NCBI GenBank assembly: GCA_025330725.1
Contig: JAIWND010000015.1
Span: 372,001-436,000, forward strand
Origin: Chlamydoabsidia padenii
Taxonomy: Eukaryota > Mucoromycota > Mucoromycetes > Mucorales > Cunninghamellaceae
Direction: 5' to 3'
DNA: 64,000 nucleotides
The first letter of the stretch is position 1. Each line of letters begins with the position of its first letter. The notes under the pieces are model-generated. The model had not been told where the DNA came from. It did not search any database and saw only the letters and a program-made list of their open reading frames with translations. This document shows positions 1 through 11,201 of the stretch, piece by piece. Both the position numbers and the translations under genes were made by a program.

Positions 1-933
1 ACTAAGCCTACAGATATGATCTATACTCACTTCCCACAAGAACCTGTCGATCAATGCCTAGAGCCAACTATCACTGTATCTACCTTTTTTGCATTACCTT
101 ATGTCTGGGCTTCCTTCTTCTCACATCATATCAAGATGATCCGATACAATCCTAATGCCATTCATCTCGTGGATGATCAAGTCTGTCATCTGACTTTTCG
201 GGTGGATATGGGTACAATCTGTTTTGCCTATGTAGAAGTGGATAATAACAACAATAACGAATCATCATCAAAATCAACTCTCACCACACTACGATGCTTG
301 GCTCAAAGTCGGATGATCCCGGATGAAAATGGACAATTGCAACGTATATACAAAATCAAGGCGGTTCTTCCACCCGGACATGATCACGGCTGGCTCAAGG
401 TCTATGCAGGTCCATCTTCTTGTTATTCCACCAACACATCACCACCAACACGACAAGAAAACATCTCGAATGGTACCTCTTTATTGATCTCACGTCACCT
501 AAACACCAATACTATCACCACTACTGGCAACACCACCACCACCTTGTCCTCACCAACGGAACTACCACCATTAGCCATGTGTTTCCGCCTCACTGCTCAA
601 CAACAACAACATCCTCATCAAGTAGATCGACATCGGCCTTTTGAATTCGTCCATCTTCATCCTTGTCGGCATGAATTCTATATTAGGGAACCACAATGTT
701 ATCAACTCTACCCTTTACAAACCTACAACTTTTTGATCCGGGGTGACGATACTCATCACAAACTAGCGATCAAAAGTCCTAGTGGAAAGCTGTATAAACT
801 GATGTATTACCCTCAAGAACATACTTATGATGGCAGTGTCAAGATCTCCGAAAGTGGTAAATGGTCTTTAATCTCTTTACTACATCATGCGGGTGGATGG
901 TATGTCGTGGCTACTTGGGAATGTCGGGGTTAG
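1..933 (+). CDS. CYK3: Cytokinesis protein 3 (Cyk3), 3' part
   Basis: C-terminal 310 residues of a Cyk3-family protein; the frame is open to the window edge, so the true start lies outside and the ATG at 16 is internal. Cyk3 acts at the contractile ring and septum during cytokinesis; the family has an N-terminal SH3 domain and a transglutaminase-like domain. What is seen is the conserved C-terminal module: a segment around residues 115-135 with GWLKVYAGP, and a final block with HKLAIKSPSGKLYKLMYYPQ and HHAGGWYVVATWEC. A Thr/Asn/His-rich linker (codons about 140-210) separates these blocks. No intron is evident. Recognition rests on the C-terminal block, which I know well from the family. Confidence 0.8.
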   Translation, partial: TKPTDMIYTHFPQEPVDQCLEPTITVSTFFALPYVWASFFSHHIKMIRYNPNAIHLVDDQVCHLTFRVDMGTICFAYVEVDNNNNNESSSKSTLTTLRCLAQSRMIPDENGQLQRIYKIKAVLPPGHDHGWLKVYAGPSSCYSTNTSPPTRQENISNGTSLLISRHLNTNTITTTGNTTTTLSSPTELPPLAMCFRLTAQQQQHPHQVDRHRPFEFVHLHPCRHEFYIREPQCYQLYPLQTYNFLIRGDDTHHKLAIKSPSGKLYKLMYYPQEHTYDGSVKISESGKWSLISLLHHAGGWYVVATWECRG

Positions 934-1208
934 TTTACCTTTTTACCATTGTATCTAGATACTCTCTTATCTTATATATAGTTTGTTGATTTTCTTTTGT
1001 TATATTATTTTATACCTTATGTTTGTTTTAATGAATATATTCTGGCTCGCTTTTATTTTTACCAATAAAATTGAAATCCCGCGTTGTGGCGGGAAATAAA
1101 AACAAAACTACGGGAACCTGGCTATATCATGGTTTATTTCTTTTTTGTTGTTGTTGTTGTTCCTTCTCTTTCTTCTAATTGATTAATTGATCTTTCAAGG
1201 TCTCTTAA

Positions 1209-1242
<34 letters not shown>

Positions 1243-1402
1243 CCTTTACTCCCTCGTCTTGTTTACTTTTTAACTTTTTACACATACCTTTACATTGATT
1301 TGGCGCAACGGCAAACTAGGGTATAGTGGTTTGAATTGATCTACCTCTCACTCACACCTCTTTTGAAAATATCGAACAAACCATTCTCCTTCGTTATCAC
1401 CC
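934..1402. other. Intergenic CYK3-MDM31, promoter of MDM31
   Basis: Holds the CYK3 3' UTR, an AATCCCG motif copy at 1071-1081 that continues into an inverted copy (TCCCGC 1077-1082 against GCGGGA 1089-1094), and a 28-nt T run at 1212-1239. No coding signal. Confidence 0.6.
1071..1081 (+). promoter_or_regulatory. AAATCCCG promoter motif copy (MDM31)
   Basis: TTGAAATCCCG, 322 nt before the MDM31 ATG. It is followed at once by an inverted half-site, giving a 6-bp stem with a 6-nt loop. Confidence 0.5.
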
Positions 1403-3986
1403 ATGGCCACCAAAACTCTATTCAACAAATCATTCCTGATACAACCACGTCACTATGCTTCTATATCACCCAAGAAAAAGGCACTATTCTGTCGGTCACT
1501 GGCACCCAGCATGCTAGCCTATAACATTGACGGTGCATGTTTCCATCAAGCTACCAATGTTTCTACAACCACAACTACAACCAGTCTATACGGTGGTGTC
1601 CAGAAAAACAGCACACCCACTCTTCAAAACAATACCACCACGAATGCCACGATAGCAGCCGTAGCATTAAAAACTCTATGGAAAACCATGCTGGACAATG
1701 ATACCACGACAACAATAGGGTTTCGATCTTTTTGTACATTCTTCCGTCGTCATGTCAAGCAACAGTTTACCGCCACCAAGACACAATGGCATCAACGTCA
1801 ACATACCCTCAAGAAACGACCTCTCTTCTCTACGACTATACAACAACGACGCTGTATTCATACCAGTCCGAAACATACTCAACCACACTTGCCTCATTTG
1901 CCTCATCCACCTAGTAAAGCCGAACTACTTTCTCAAACACGTACTTTTTTTGAACGACTTAAAGTACGAATCAAATGGCCTCTGATGCGACAAATGCGAC
2001 CTTGGACTTTAAATGATATCACCGCCTTGTTTTCTTGGTTATTTTTGGGTCATACGGTCTGGTTATTGGTGGGCACAACTAGTTTTGTCAGTCTAATCTT
2101 ATGGTTTGCCAACTCGCTTCAATTCCAAGGTAAAACAAAAATCTCCCCATTAGAAACAAACAATAGTGAAAGGAATTCAACTTTTCATTTTATTTATATA
2201 GGATGGGTGGCATATCGTATTGGACAATATCTTACTTCAGCAACAGGCGCCACAGTGGTATTCGATTCAGCCATTCTACCTAATTGGAAAGATGGCAAGA
2301 TTAGATTCAACAATGTGCGGATCTATCGCATGCCACGATCGGAACGGGAAAAATTCGAACGTCATGCACAAATGTTGATTCTAGGCTACTCACCACAAGA
2401 TTTGGAAGAACAAGAAAAACAAGCAAAAGGACGAATCGGCGGTAATGATGATAATGATGATCCTTTATCAGGTGTCTATTTGGATGAAGACGAACGACAA
2501 AATGAGGTGCTGAAAACTTGGATGTGGTTTGACTTGACTCTGGATCGGGTGGAATGTACGTTTAGCCTGATGCGTTGGATTGATGGAAAGGGATTGGTGC
2601 AAAGTGCTGATGTCCAAGGTGTCCGTGGTGTGGTGGATCGGCGTCATGTGCGGTGGAATCCAAATGTCAAGTATGATCCTGTGGCGGCTAGGCATCAATA
2701 TACTCCTGGTGATTTTGAATTGGAAAAGTTTACTCTGGAAGATCTCTTGGTTACTGTTTATCAACCTCAAGGATTCCGACCTTACCCTGTCTCTATCTTC
2801 CAAGCTCAATTGGATCGATTTAGAAAACAATGGTAAAAGATGAAAAGATTGTCATATACTACTGAATGAACTAACTGTCCTTTTTTTTTTTTTTTTTTAA
2901 AAAAAAAATCTTTAGGTTGTTTTATGATTTACTCTGTGCTACCTCTATTGTTGGTGCTTTTGACAAATGTCTCTTTAGTGTCCATTCTCCTCAATTAGAA
3001 AAAAGTGTCCTGGAACAAGCTGGTCATATCGATGATAAACATGGTGGATTCCGAAGTCATGATATTTATCATTATTACCCATTCAAGAAACCTGATCCTA
3101 ATGGTGTGGTCGTAGGTGGTGAAAATGCTCGGTTCGGTGTATTGACAGATAATGCTATGCGACAACAAGGCTACAAACGCAAGGTAAATCAAAAAAAAAG
3201 GAAACAAATATAGTTACTTAGTTACCTTGAACTAAGCAGCCCTTTTTTTTTTATGATTAGTCTCGTCTTCGTATTGATGGTGTGCCTATAGATCATATTA
3301 ATCGTGGAGTGGAAGGACCAACAGGGTGGATTACATCTGGTACTGTAGATGTCTCGGCTGATATTTATATTCCTCAAGAAGCCTCTGAAGCTGACTCGAC
3401 TGAACTCTTACGCCAACTTGTCTACGAACTCACTGACCGGATCGACTTGCCTCAGCCTGTAACATTAGGAGTTGGTAAAGGCGAAGATGTATTGGTGGTA
3501 GGTGGAGGACGGAAAAATGCATCAACATCATCAACATCATCATCAACGACAAAGAACGACGACGACGATAATAGAAACCGAAAATTCGTCATGGATGTGC
3601 AATTCCGATTTAAAGACAGCAAAGCGTCGGTCCCTCTCTCATCACCTGAACTCAGCTATGTCAACAATGCGATGGTTCGACCTGTGGTGGCCTATATCAA
3701 CCGAAACAAGACGATTGTGCCAATCAAGTGTCGTGTGGTGATGGATCTGTCCAACTTTGATGGTGCATGGTCAGGCTATGACTCTACTTTGATCGACAGG
3801 ATGTGCGAACAACTCGGTAAAGGCTTTGTGGATCTGACTATGGATCAGCAAGAACGAAATCGGCGATTAAAACAAATTGGATTCTGGAGCTTACGGGAAA
3901 TGACAAGAAATCTGGTGTACATCTATGATATGATGAAAGGGACTTCTCGTGGCTTTTGGAGTCATCTATATGGCAACTACTTTTAG
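1403..3986 (+). CDS. MDM31: Mitochondrial distribution and morphology protein Mdm31/Mdm32
   Basis: Inner mitochondrial membrane protein needed for normal mitochondrial shape and inheritance. Exons 1403-2129, 2202-2832, 2916-3183 and 3261-3986 join in phase to 783 residues. The first intron is 72 nt, a multiple of three and free of stops, so frame alone does not reveal it; removal restores the family reading from LWFANSLQFQ to GWVAYRIGQYL. The start region is basic and Ser/Thr-rich, as expected for a mitochondrial presequence. A hydrophobic segment lies near residues 213-240. The conserved core includes VFDSAILPNWKDGKIRFNNV and, across introns, RKQW-LFYDLLCATSIVGAFD and SRLRIDGVPIDHI. The low-complexity Ser/Thr/Asp insert near codons 555-580 is species-specific. 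Assignment to the Mdm31/32 family is secure; which paralog is less so. Confidence 0.88.
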
Positions 3987-4299
3987 ATTAGAAAACATTA
4001 TTTAGGGGGTTGGGAGACATGGGGATTAGTAGTGATAGTAAATGATTATGTTATTTTTAGATCATGATGTATATAGTATAAAAATGATGAATAAAAAGGC
4101 GTTGTTACATTTTTTATCAACGGACGACGATCTTTATTATAAATTTGGGACCCAGTAAAAAGACTAATAATTAACTAATGTTTAAATTGTCAACTAGATA
4201 ACCAAGTGTAGTATAGATTATGCTACTTGTTTTCCTTTCCGCCTGGATTCCATGACATATGTATTGATCTAATTAGTAATAAAACAAAAAGACAAGGGT
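3987..4299. other. Intergenic between convergent MDM31 and REV7
   Basis: AT-rich 3' flanks of two convergent genes; an AATAAA-like signal sits near 4091. Nothing else seen. Confidence 0.5.
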
Positions 4300-5195
4300 T
4301 TAGTGTGTATATGAATAAGTATGGAATCTTACTTTAAAGTGATGATAATCAAAGGTTTTGATCGGTACCAGTTGGGACCATGTGGCTGCAGAGGAAGATT
4401 GAATAGTATCACCAGGAATCCACGTCTATTACCAATGTAAAAAAGCAAGAGTTAGTCAAAAAGGGGATCATGGTTGTAAATGGGAAGAGTTTACCTTGTC
4501 TTCAATAGAGACACCACCATTGCTTTTCAATTCCATACCCAAAGTATATATTGCATCTGGTGGTGGTGGAGATGTTATAGCATTGAGTTTTAATAGACAG
4601 GCACGAAAAGAGGGCAAAGCATCATCCTCAGTCGTAATAGTGGTGGATCGATCCATTTGAAATACATGTCGTTCCAATGTGTGAGTAGACTGTATGACCA
4701 AAGAGATCAAATGACATTGTTCCTAAAGAGAGAGAGAGAGTGACTGGATCAGTATTATGCTGAAGAAGAAGAAAAAGTAGAGAGGGGTAGTTTACCTTTT
4801 CTATAAATGGCTGAAGAGAAGTGACAAAGTCTTTAATATAGTCACAGACACCAGGGTGGATGGACATGGCGACAGGGACATTATAATGTTTACGTTGTTC
4901 AAAAGATCCTACATCAAGTCAAAGATGGCCTGAATCAGTATTAAAGATTAGTCTTCCTGTTACAAACACATATAATAATAGTATACTTACCTTTTGGGTA
5001 TAAATGGCGCTGATAAAGTATTTGATGGATCCATACCTGAACTAATCAAAAGAGTTGGTCAATATTCCACTCCAATCTCCCCCCCCTTTGATATCACATT
5101 ACTGAAATCACATAAAAGTAGAGTAGAGTCTATAAAGATAGAAAGTTAATACACAGTAAGTTAGGGAGTTGTACTTTGTTACCTTGAATTGGCAT
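4300..5195 (-). CDS. REV7: Rev7/Mad2B HORMA protein (DNA polymerase zeta subunit)
   Basis: HORMA-domain accessory subunit of translesion polymerase zeta, also an adaptor in DNA-damage signalling. Rebuilt from six exons on the minus strand: 5195-5183, 5129-5103, 5041-4991, 4908-4796, 4722-4495 and 4425-4300, giving 185 residues with all phases consistent. The N-terminal part reads LLLCDFIQVWIHQILYQRHL then YPKGSFEQRKHYNVPV, aligning closely with the animal Rev7 pattern (VLCEFLEV, ILYVREVYP, FQKRKKYNVPV). Later blocks are HPGVCDYIKDFVTSLQPFIEK, a Ser/Thr-rich loop, and a C-terminal LVPIKTFDYHHFKV that corresponds to the HORMA safety-belt region. The first two coding exons are only 13 and 27 nt. 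The start codon choice (MPIQD) is the least certain part. Confidence 0.85.
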
Positions 5196-5516
5196 CCAAT
5201 AAGAATAATAAAAGGGGGAGTAAAAAGAAAAGAAACGGGTGTTGGGGGGGGGAAAAGATGGTTAAAAAAAAAAAAAGTTGGGATTTGAATTTACGCAAAC
5301 AAACAAAAAAGTCGGGTCAAAGCAAAAACAAGAAACCTTATGCAAGTATTGATGATCGGGAATGTAGGCATACAGCGTCTTTAAAGAATCAGGACCCCGA
5401 AAGTATTAATATCAACCAACTTCCCCATTCCATAAACATAATGAATTTCATATTCGACTTGCTCTTTTCACTGACAGCAACAAAGCACAATGACATTCTT
5501 GGCTACCCTTTAAAGA

Positions 5517-5527
5517 TTCAAATCCCG
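5517..5527 (+). promoter_or_regulatory. AAATCCCG promoter motif copy (REV7 side)
   Basis: TTCAAATCCCG, 322 nt upstream of the REV7 ATG on the minus strand; motif in plus orientation. Confidence 0.45.
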
Positions 5528-6182
5528 CTGAACTCCATCTGATTGGTTTCAGCATGAATTCAAACGTTGAAACGGTTCGTATCCAACTCGTGTTTTCATT
5601 ATGCATGTCAAAATTTAACACTTTATCAAATTAAACATGTTTAGATTGGTAACACACAAAATATATCTATTGAGAAAACCTCTTGTTATTTCAAGACAAG
5701 ACTTTTGACATGTATCGGAATAACCACTCTCCGTCGGGATTATAAAAATTTAACCTTTTTCTATACTTGGCCGTTGAACTCCTCCCCCAGATGAGCTTTT
5801 TCATTTATTTTAGTCTTTCCCTGTTTTCATAATGATGAGACAGACTTCTTTTAGTTTGGGCGGATTTTGAAAAGTAGAGAGAGATCGAACATGGTGAATC
5901 GAATCACAGACATGCACACCATGATGATTTGATATGGACCAGTCAATGATCAAGACTATTTTACACTTATACTTAACTCTATTTGGGACAAGAACGGGGG
6001 TGAGGTACCATTTTGAGGGAATATTAAAAATAAAACAGCAAAGTTGGGATTATCATAAAAATAACCTTCTTTTTCTGGGTTGTACAACATGCTGCTGAAC
6101 ACTGGTGGTTAATCATCGTGATGAAGATGATTTAATAATGATGAAAAGAATAGAAAGCTTATCTGTAATTCTAGAACACATA

Positions 6183-6195
6183 TTTCAAATCCCGA
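6183..6195 (+). promoter_or_regulatory. AAATCCCG promoter motif copy (WOPR gene)
   Basis: TTTCAAATCCCGA, perfect consensus, 533 nt upstream of the WOPR gene start. Confidence 0.45.
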
Positions 6196-6727
6196 TATGT
6201 AACCCTTTTTAGTTTTTCTTCCTTTTTGTTCTTTTTCTATACCTTGATGTTTTTTTTATATTTATTTTAGTATAACTTTTGGGGAACTTGGCATGATGGG
6301 GAAAGGGCATCGATGGGAAATCAATCATCAATACTAAAAAAACTGATATACTTCCGAACCAAAAATGGGGGTTCTTGGGGGGGGGGTTCTACCTTTTTAA
6401 CCTTTTGTAACCAAAAATAGAGAGAGTTTTCCACCCCTTTCTTCATTATTCTACTTGTAGGTCCGCCAAGAATGTTTTTCCTCTCTCTTTTTTAACCTTC
6501 CAGCCTCTGTCTGTCTTGCATGAAACAAAGAGCAGTTTAAAAAATGACATAATGAATGTGCTGATCATGAAATTAGTCGAAATAAGCTTAAAAACCAAAA
6601 CCAAAAAAAAAAAGTATAAAAGTACCCTCACTTTTTACCATTCCCTTACTTTTTCCATTTCCCCCTCTCTCTTTCCACTAACTCTCACTTTTTCTTTTTC
6701 GAAAATTCAAACCCCGATACTCTCATT

Positions 6728-7693
6728 ATGATGGAAACATACATTGGATATATCAAATCACCTCAAGATGCTCTTGTGATCTTTGAAGCATGTCGACAAG
6801 GTCATCTTAATCGGGTCCAACGAAGATTATCCTCCAAAGAACGAACCCAAATCCGATCAGGGTCAATATTTGCTTTTGATGAAAGTGAAGCTGGTATGCG
6901 ACGTTGGACGGATGGTCTCACTTGGTCTCCTAGTCGTGTCCTTGGTAGTTTTTTGACTTATCGTGAATTGGATACCAAACGGCGCCCTCGTCGACCTCAA
7001 TCACCATCATCATCACATCATCATCATCATCATCATCATCATCAACATCATCATCATCATCATCAACATCAGCAACAAAATGGCAACAAACTATCATGTC
7101 AATCCATGTGCTCTTATAAACAAGATGGTCTCATCAAGCAATCCTTCTCTATTTGTACCGCGGATAATCAAAAACTACATCTTATCTCTTATTACAACAA
7201 ACGGGATGTACTTAATGGTCGATTACAACAACCTTCCATGGATCCTGCACTGGGCTCCATTGTTGTTCCTAAAGGTGTTTATCCTGATTTAAATCCTTTG
7301 GATACTAGTGGTGGTCACTCTGCAACATTACATAACATGCGTCAACAGGTTTATCAACAGCAACAACAGCAACAACAAGATGAAGACGAAGACGAAGATG
7401 ATGATGAAGTGGACAGTGATCGGGATCTATCTTCTTCAGCAATGTCATTCTCACCACCTTCTTTATCCTCATCACCATGCACATCGGATGAAGATATCAA
7501 TATGGATCTATTACCTTCACCAACTTATAGTCCATTCCATCCTCAATTATCATCATCATCATCATCATCATCATCACAACATTATGCCTGTTTGCCTACT
7601 TTGCTACCTATTCAAGAAATCGCCTGGGAAAAGATTCCGTCCTCTGAAGATCAACGGCAACTACAAGCTATTCAAGGTCTCTTAAAATTATAA
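6728..7693 (+). CDS. Gti1/Pac2 (WOPR) family transcription regulator
   Basis: Intronless, 321 residues. WOPR proteins (Wor1, Ryp1, Gti1, Pac2) bind DNA and switch morphology or gluconate uptake in fungi. The first half-domain spans residues 1-86, starting with the typical TYIGYI and D.L..FEA.. pattern and ending in RRWTDGLTWSPSRVLGSFLT. The second half-domain, about residues 130-195, has LIKQSFSI, HLISYYNKRDV and RLQQPSMDPALGSI. They are split by an insert of about 15 histidines mixed with Gln/Asn. The C-terminal part is low complexity: a Gln run, an acidic run, then Ser runs. Two adjacent ATGs open the frame; either could serve. Unusual homopeptide length is the main oddity. Confidence 0.88.
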   Translation: MMETYIGYIKSPQDALVIFEACRQGHLNRVQRRLSSKERTQIRSGSIFAFDESEAGMRRWTDGLTWSPSRVLGSFLTYRELDTKRRPRRPQSPSSSHHHHHHHHHQHHHHHHQHQQQNGNKLSCQSMCSYKQDGLIKQSFSICTADNQKLHLISYYNKRDVLNGRLQQPSMDPALGSIVVPKGVYPDLNPLDTSGGHSATLHNMRQQVYQQQQQQQQDEDEDEDDDEVDSDRDLSSSAMSFSPPSLSSSPCTSDEDINMDLLPSPTYSPFHPQLSSSSSSSSSQHYACLPTLLPIQEIAWEKIPSSEDQRQLQAIQGLLKL

Positions 7694-8720
7694 ACATTCC
7701 CCTACACACACACACACTTTTAATTATTCACAATTGTAATTTACCTCCTAGTCTTTTCTGTATATTCCCTCCTCTTCCATCCCCCCCGTCTCATCATAAC
7801 AGGTAGTGTTGTGCACCCCCTACATAGATAATTGATACGTAATAAAAAGAGACCATAATCTTCATTCTATACCACATATACAAATGTCTGTCTTTTATTC
7901 AGGGGTATTTGTTATTATTGGGTACAAATCGAACGATGTAGTATGTGATTTAAAAAGTGGCGTCGTTATTATTATACTTGGGTTGATTGAAATGTTTAAG
8001 GGTTGTTTAGGAAATGCTACGTCAAAACTTTAAATGAATAGACAAATACTTGGATTATAGGACTTCCCCCTTCCTTCTCAACAAGAAGGTTAAAATGGAG
8101 CAACTTTATGGAAAAGGAAATAACTCATACGTACATAACATTGACACTGTGACCAACAAACGTCTGGTTACCAAACCCCTGGTTCTTATTGAATTTTGGG
8201 CGGGAAGGAATGGTTTTCTGCAAAGAATTCTTCTCGATCCTTTTTGATTCATTCCATCGATCGCCATCATCATCTTACTCCTCAAGATGAATGAGCCTAG
8301 TCAGGACATTTAAGCTTTTTTTTCTTTTCTTTTCTTTCTCGGATGTATAGCATACTTTCTTTCTCTAAAATATTCCATACAGTAAAGCTGGTCCAAATTG
8401 ACATTTTCATTTAGAAAAACCTTATTAGGAAATGCATCAAGGCTGCATTGACGAGCTGCCGACTTTTTCAACGAGTCTTTCCCTTCCCCCAAAAGTCAGG
8501 GTAAAACGATCTTGAGGCTATATTAATCCATACAGTGGACTTGGTACAATGACCATCATGTAAAGTTTGTTGGAAATAGGCTAAGGAATGCTCGTGGTCA
8601 CTTTTGTCATTAGCATCACTTGTCCATCAAGACAATAGAGCTTTCCCAAGATTCAAAGTGAGGATAAGCGGGGTTTGTAATAAGTTTGTTCTTTCAAAGC
8701 CTGGTGGGAGTTCAAATTGA

Positions 8721-8731
8721 TTCAAATCCCG
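8721..8731 (+). promoter_or_regulatory. AAATCCCG promoter motif copy 1 (ETFA)
   Basis: TTCAAATCCCG, 209 nt upstream of the ETFA ATG; an imperfect copy (TTCAAATTGA) sits directly before it. Confidence 0.55.
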
Positions 8732-8752
8732 TTCGATCGAAAAGAAAAATCA

Positions 8753-8765
8753 TTTCGAATCCCGA
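8753..8765 (+). promoter_or_regulatory. AAATCCCG promoter motif copy 2 (ETFA)
   Basis: TTTCGAATCCCGA, one mismatch to consensus, 32 nt after copy 1 (start to start), 177 nt before the ATG. Confidence 0.5.
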
Positions 8766-8842
8766 CTGTTTTCTGGCCCCCCTGGGAGGATGAGGGTGAC
8801 CTCATTGATTCTCCCCGCAAATAATTAATCCCACCCACTTGT

Positions 8843-8881
<39 letters not shown>

Positions 8882-8929
8882 CACTTTTCTTTCACTTTTA
8901 TCATTCTTTTTATATCATTTGATTTAACC

Positions 8930-10321
8930 ATGTTATCTTCTACTGCCTCTCGATTCCTTCGCCAGGTAAATAGACATATTTTGCACTTGTAATACATAAG
9001 ATGCTAACCAACCTTTACTTCTTTTACTTTTTTGTGATGATGATAAGACTGGTGTGTCTGCTCAACGTCATTATGCTTCTAGTGCCGGCGCCAACACTCT
9101 TTTATTTGTCGAACACAAGGACGGTGTGATTTCCAATGCGACGTTGAATGCTCTGACGGCTGCTAATCAATTAGGTGGATCAGTCACTGCTCTTGTCGCC
9201 GGGGATGCACCTGAATCCGTCGCCAAATCCATCGGTACTTACCAAGGCATCAGCAAAGTCTTGACCGCCTCGGATTCAGCTTATGAAAAGAACCTTGCTG
9301 AAGATGTGTCTTCCTTGTTGGTGGCGGTCCAAAACAAGTACAACTTTACTCATGTCTTGGGTGGTCATACTGCTGTGGGTAAAAACGTATTCCCTCGCGC
9401 TGCTGCTTTATTGGATGTGGCTCCTATTTCCGATATCACTGCTGTGGAATCCAATGATACCTTTGTCCGACCCATTTATGCTGGTAACTAGTTGTGTGTG
9501 TGGAGAGGGAGGGAGGAAAATAGGATCTCATTGTTTTATTATATATAGGTAATGCTATTGCTACTGTCAAATCAAAAGATGCTGTCAAGTTTGTTACTGT
9601 CCGTGGTACTGCCTTTGAAGCTGCTGCTGTTGGTGGTGATGAAGCTTCTGTTGAATCTGCTCCTGATGCTGAAAAGGTGGGAATCACTGAATGGGTAGGT
9701 GAAGATATTCAAAAGAGCGATCGTCCTGATCTTGGTTCTGCTGGTCGTGTCATCTCTGGTGGTCGTGGTATGAAGAATGGTGAAAACTTCAAATTGTTAT
9801 ATGATATGGCTGATAAAATGGGTGCTGCTGGTAAGTTGTCGATATTATAATAGTCATACCATCTTTTATTTTTATTGACATCTTCTTCTTAATAGTCGGT
9901 GCTTCTCGTGCTGCTGTTGATGCCGGTTTCGTTGATAACTCTTTACAAGTCGGTCAAACTGGCAAGATCGTCGCTCCCGGTAAGAATCATATTGGGATAA
10001 GGGATTAGGTTAATGGATGACTAACTATTGTTTATGATGATCCATTTTATAGAATTATATATTGCTGTTGGTAAGTTGACCTGGAAAATATAAAAAAAGG
10101 GGGAGGGGGTGGACCGTGGGAAAAATGAACCAACGTTTTTTTTTTCCCCCTTCTAATCAATAGGTATCTCTGGTGCTATTCAACATTTGGCTGGTATGAA
10201 GGATTCCAAGACTATTGTTGCTATTAACAAGGATGCTGATGCTCCTATCTTCCAAGTCGCCGATTATGGACTTGTGGCCGATTTGTTTGATGCTGTGCCT
10301 GAAATCACCGAAAAGCTCTAG
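8930..10321 (+). CDS. ETFA: Electron transfer flavoprotein alpha subunit, mitochondrial
   Basis: Alpha subunit of the mitochondrial matrix flavoprotein that passes electrons from acyl-CoA and other dehydrogenases to ETF-ubiquinone oxidoreductase. Exons 8930-8965, 9048-9483, 9549-9830, 9896-9979, 10053-10070 and 10164-10321 give 337 residues, close to the human 333. Exon 1 encodes a short presequence-like start ([12 protein letters not shown]). The N-terminal domain follows, then the FAD-binding C-terminal domain with [14 protein letters not shown] and the family signature [20 protein letters not shown]. Exon 5 is only 18 nt and sits inside that signature. Phases agree at every junction. Very secure. 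Confidence 0.95.
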
Positions 10322-11201
10322 ATACATTTTTTTTTTGTTTTTTAGTGATACTCTCTTTAAACATAACACTTTAATAAACAAATGTACACATACACATCAT
10401 ATACTCATGCAATCTATTCCCCCTACTATGTCTTTTTTCAATGATAATAAAAATAAAAAGACGTTTAACCATTGATGTGTCTAGATTATCAAATGTCGGT
10501 CTTAGTCATCAGCATTTCCGAATTCATATGACAGTGAATGTCATCATCATCAACCCAGAAATAATCAAGATTGGAAAATCAAGATGATTCTTTTTATCAT
10601 TACTTCTGATTAGTTACGATCTGTCAACGTATCGACTTCGATCATGCAAAAAAAAAAAAAATAAGGCAGACATGTTTTCAAATCCCGCTTTTCGCCTTCA
10701 TCCACAAACTACATCTACTAATACCCCTTTTTTACATCTACGTTATATCAAACACCAATAGTATACCACAATATAGATACCTAGTTAGTATATAGCTTAC
10801 CTGTTTTACATAAAAATATTGTCCTGTTGTTCTTGACACTTTGTAAATTAAAATTGAAATACCGACAAATGGACCTTTTATAATGCTCATCATGGTAAAG
10901 ATGCATGAGTACTTTTTTGACCAGACAATACTAGTTACCTATCCAATCTATATAAAACTACTTACAATGACTATCCAACAGTAAAAATAACTCTTCCTTA
11001 CTGGGGAAGGCGCCTATACAAAAAGCAAAAAAAAAAAAAAAGTCGGAAGTTCAAAAATCAATAATATGCATGAATGAATAGTTTGCTTTCAGTATCAAAC
11101 TGAAAGACTATTATTTTTATTTGAAAAGTGGATGATATGCTAATACATTAAATAATAATGATGATAATAATAAAACTACTGATCTACAGGTGTTTTTTAA
11201 T
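10322..11201. other. Intergenic between convergent ETFA and thaumatin-like gene
   Basis: Convergent 3' flanks with an AATAAA near 10374. A perfect motif copy at 10675-10687 is out of place here, because no start codon lies nearby. No coding frame or RNA gene recognised. Confidence 0.5.
10675..10687 (+). promoter_or_regulatory. AAATCCCG motif copy, orphan
   Basis: TTTTCAAATCCCG in a convergent 3'-3' interval with no gene start that I can identify on either side. Confidence 0.4.

Larger units (their letters stand above)
5196..6727. other. Intergenic REV7-WOPR, shared upstream region
   Basis: Divergent region of 1.5 kb. Contains motif copies at 5517-5527 and 6183-6195 and a CT-rich leader at about 6640-6727 before the WOPR start. 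A 117-codon frame at 5189-5542 is Lys/Asn-rich, overlaps REV7 exon 1 and shows no family resemblance; I do not call it. Confidence 0.5.
7694..8929. other. Intergenic WOPR-ETFA, promoter of ETFA
   Basis: Contains the WOPR 3' UTR, about 1 kb with no convincing coding frame, two motif copies (8721-8731, 8753-8765) and a 37-nt T run at 8845-8881 just before the ETFA start. Confidence 0.55.

Noticed and set aside
16..933. ATG at 16 as the start of the first gene
   Set aside because: The frame is open through base 1, and the protein would begin in the middle of the Cyk3 fold.
5189..5542. 117-codon plus frame, Lys/Asn-rich
   Set aside because: Overlaps REV7 exon 1, is low complexity, and matches no family; REV7 splicing explains the region.
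6963..7685. Ile- and His-rich frames inside the WOPR gene
   Set aside because: Shifted readings of the CAT/CAG codon repeats of the WOPR protein.
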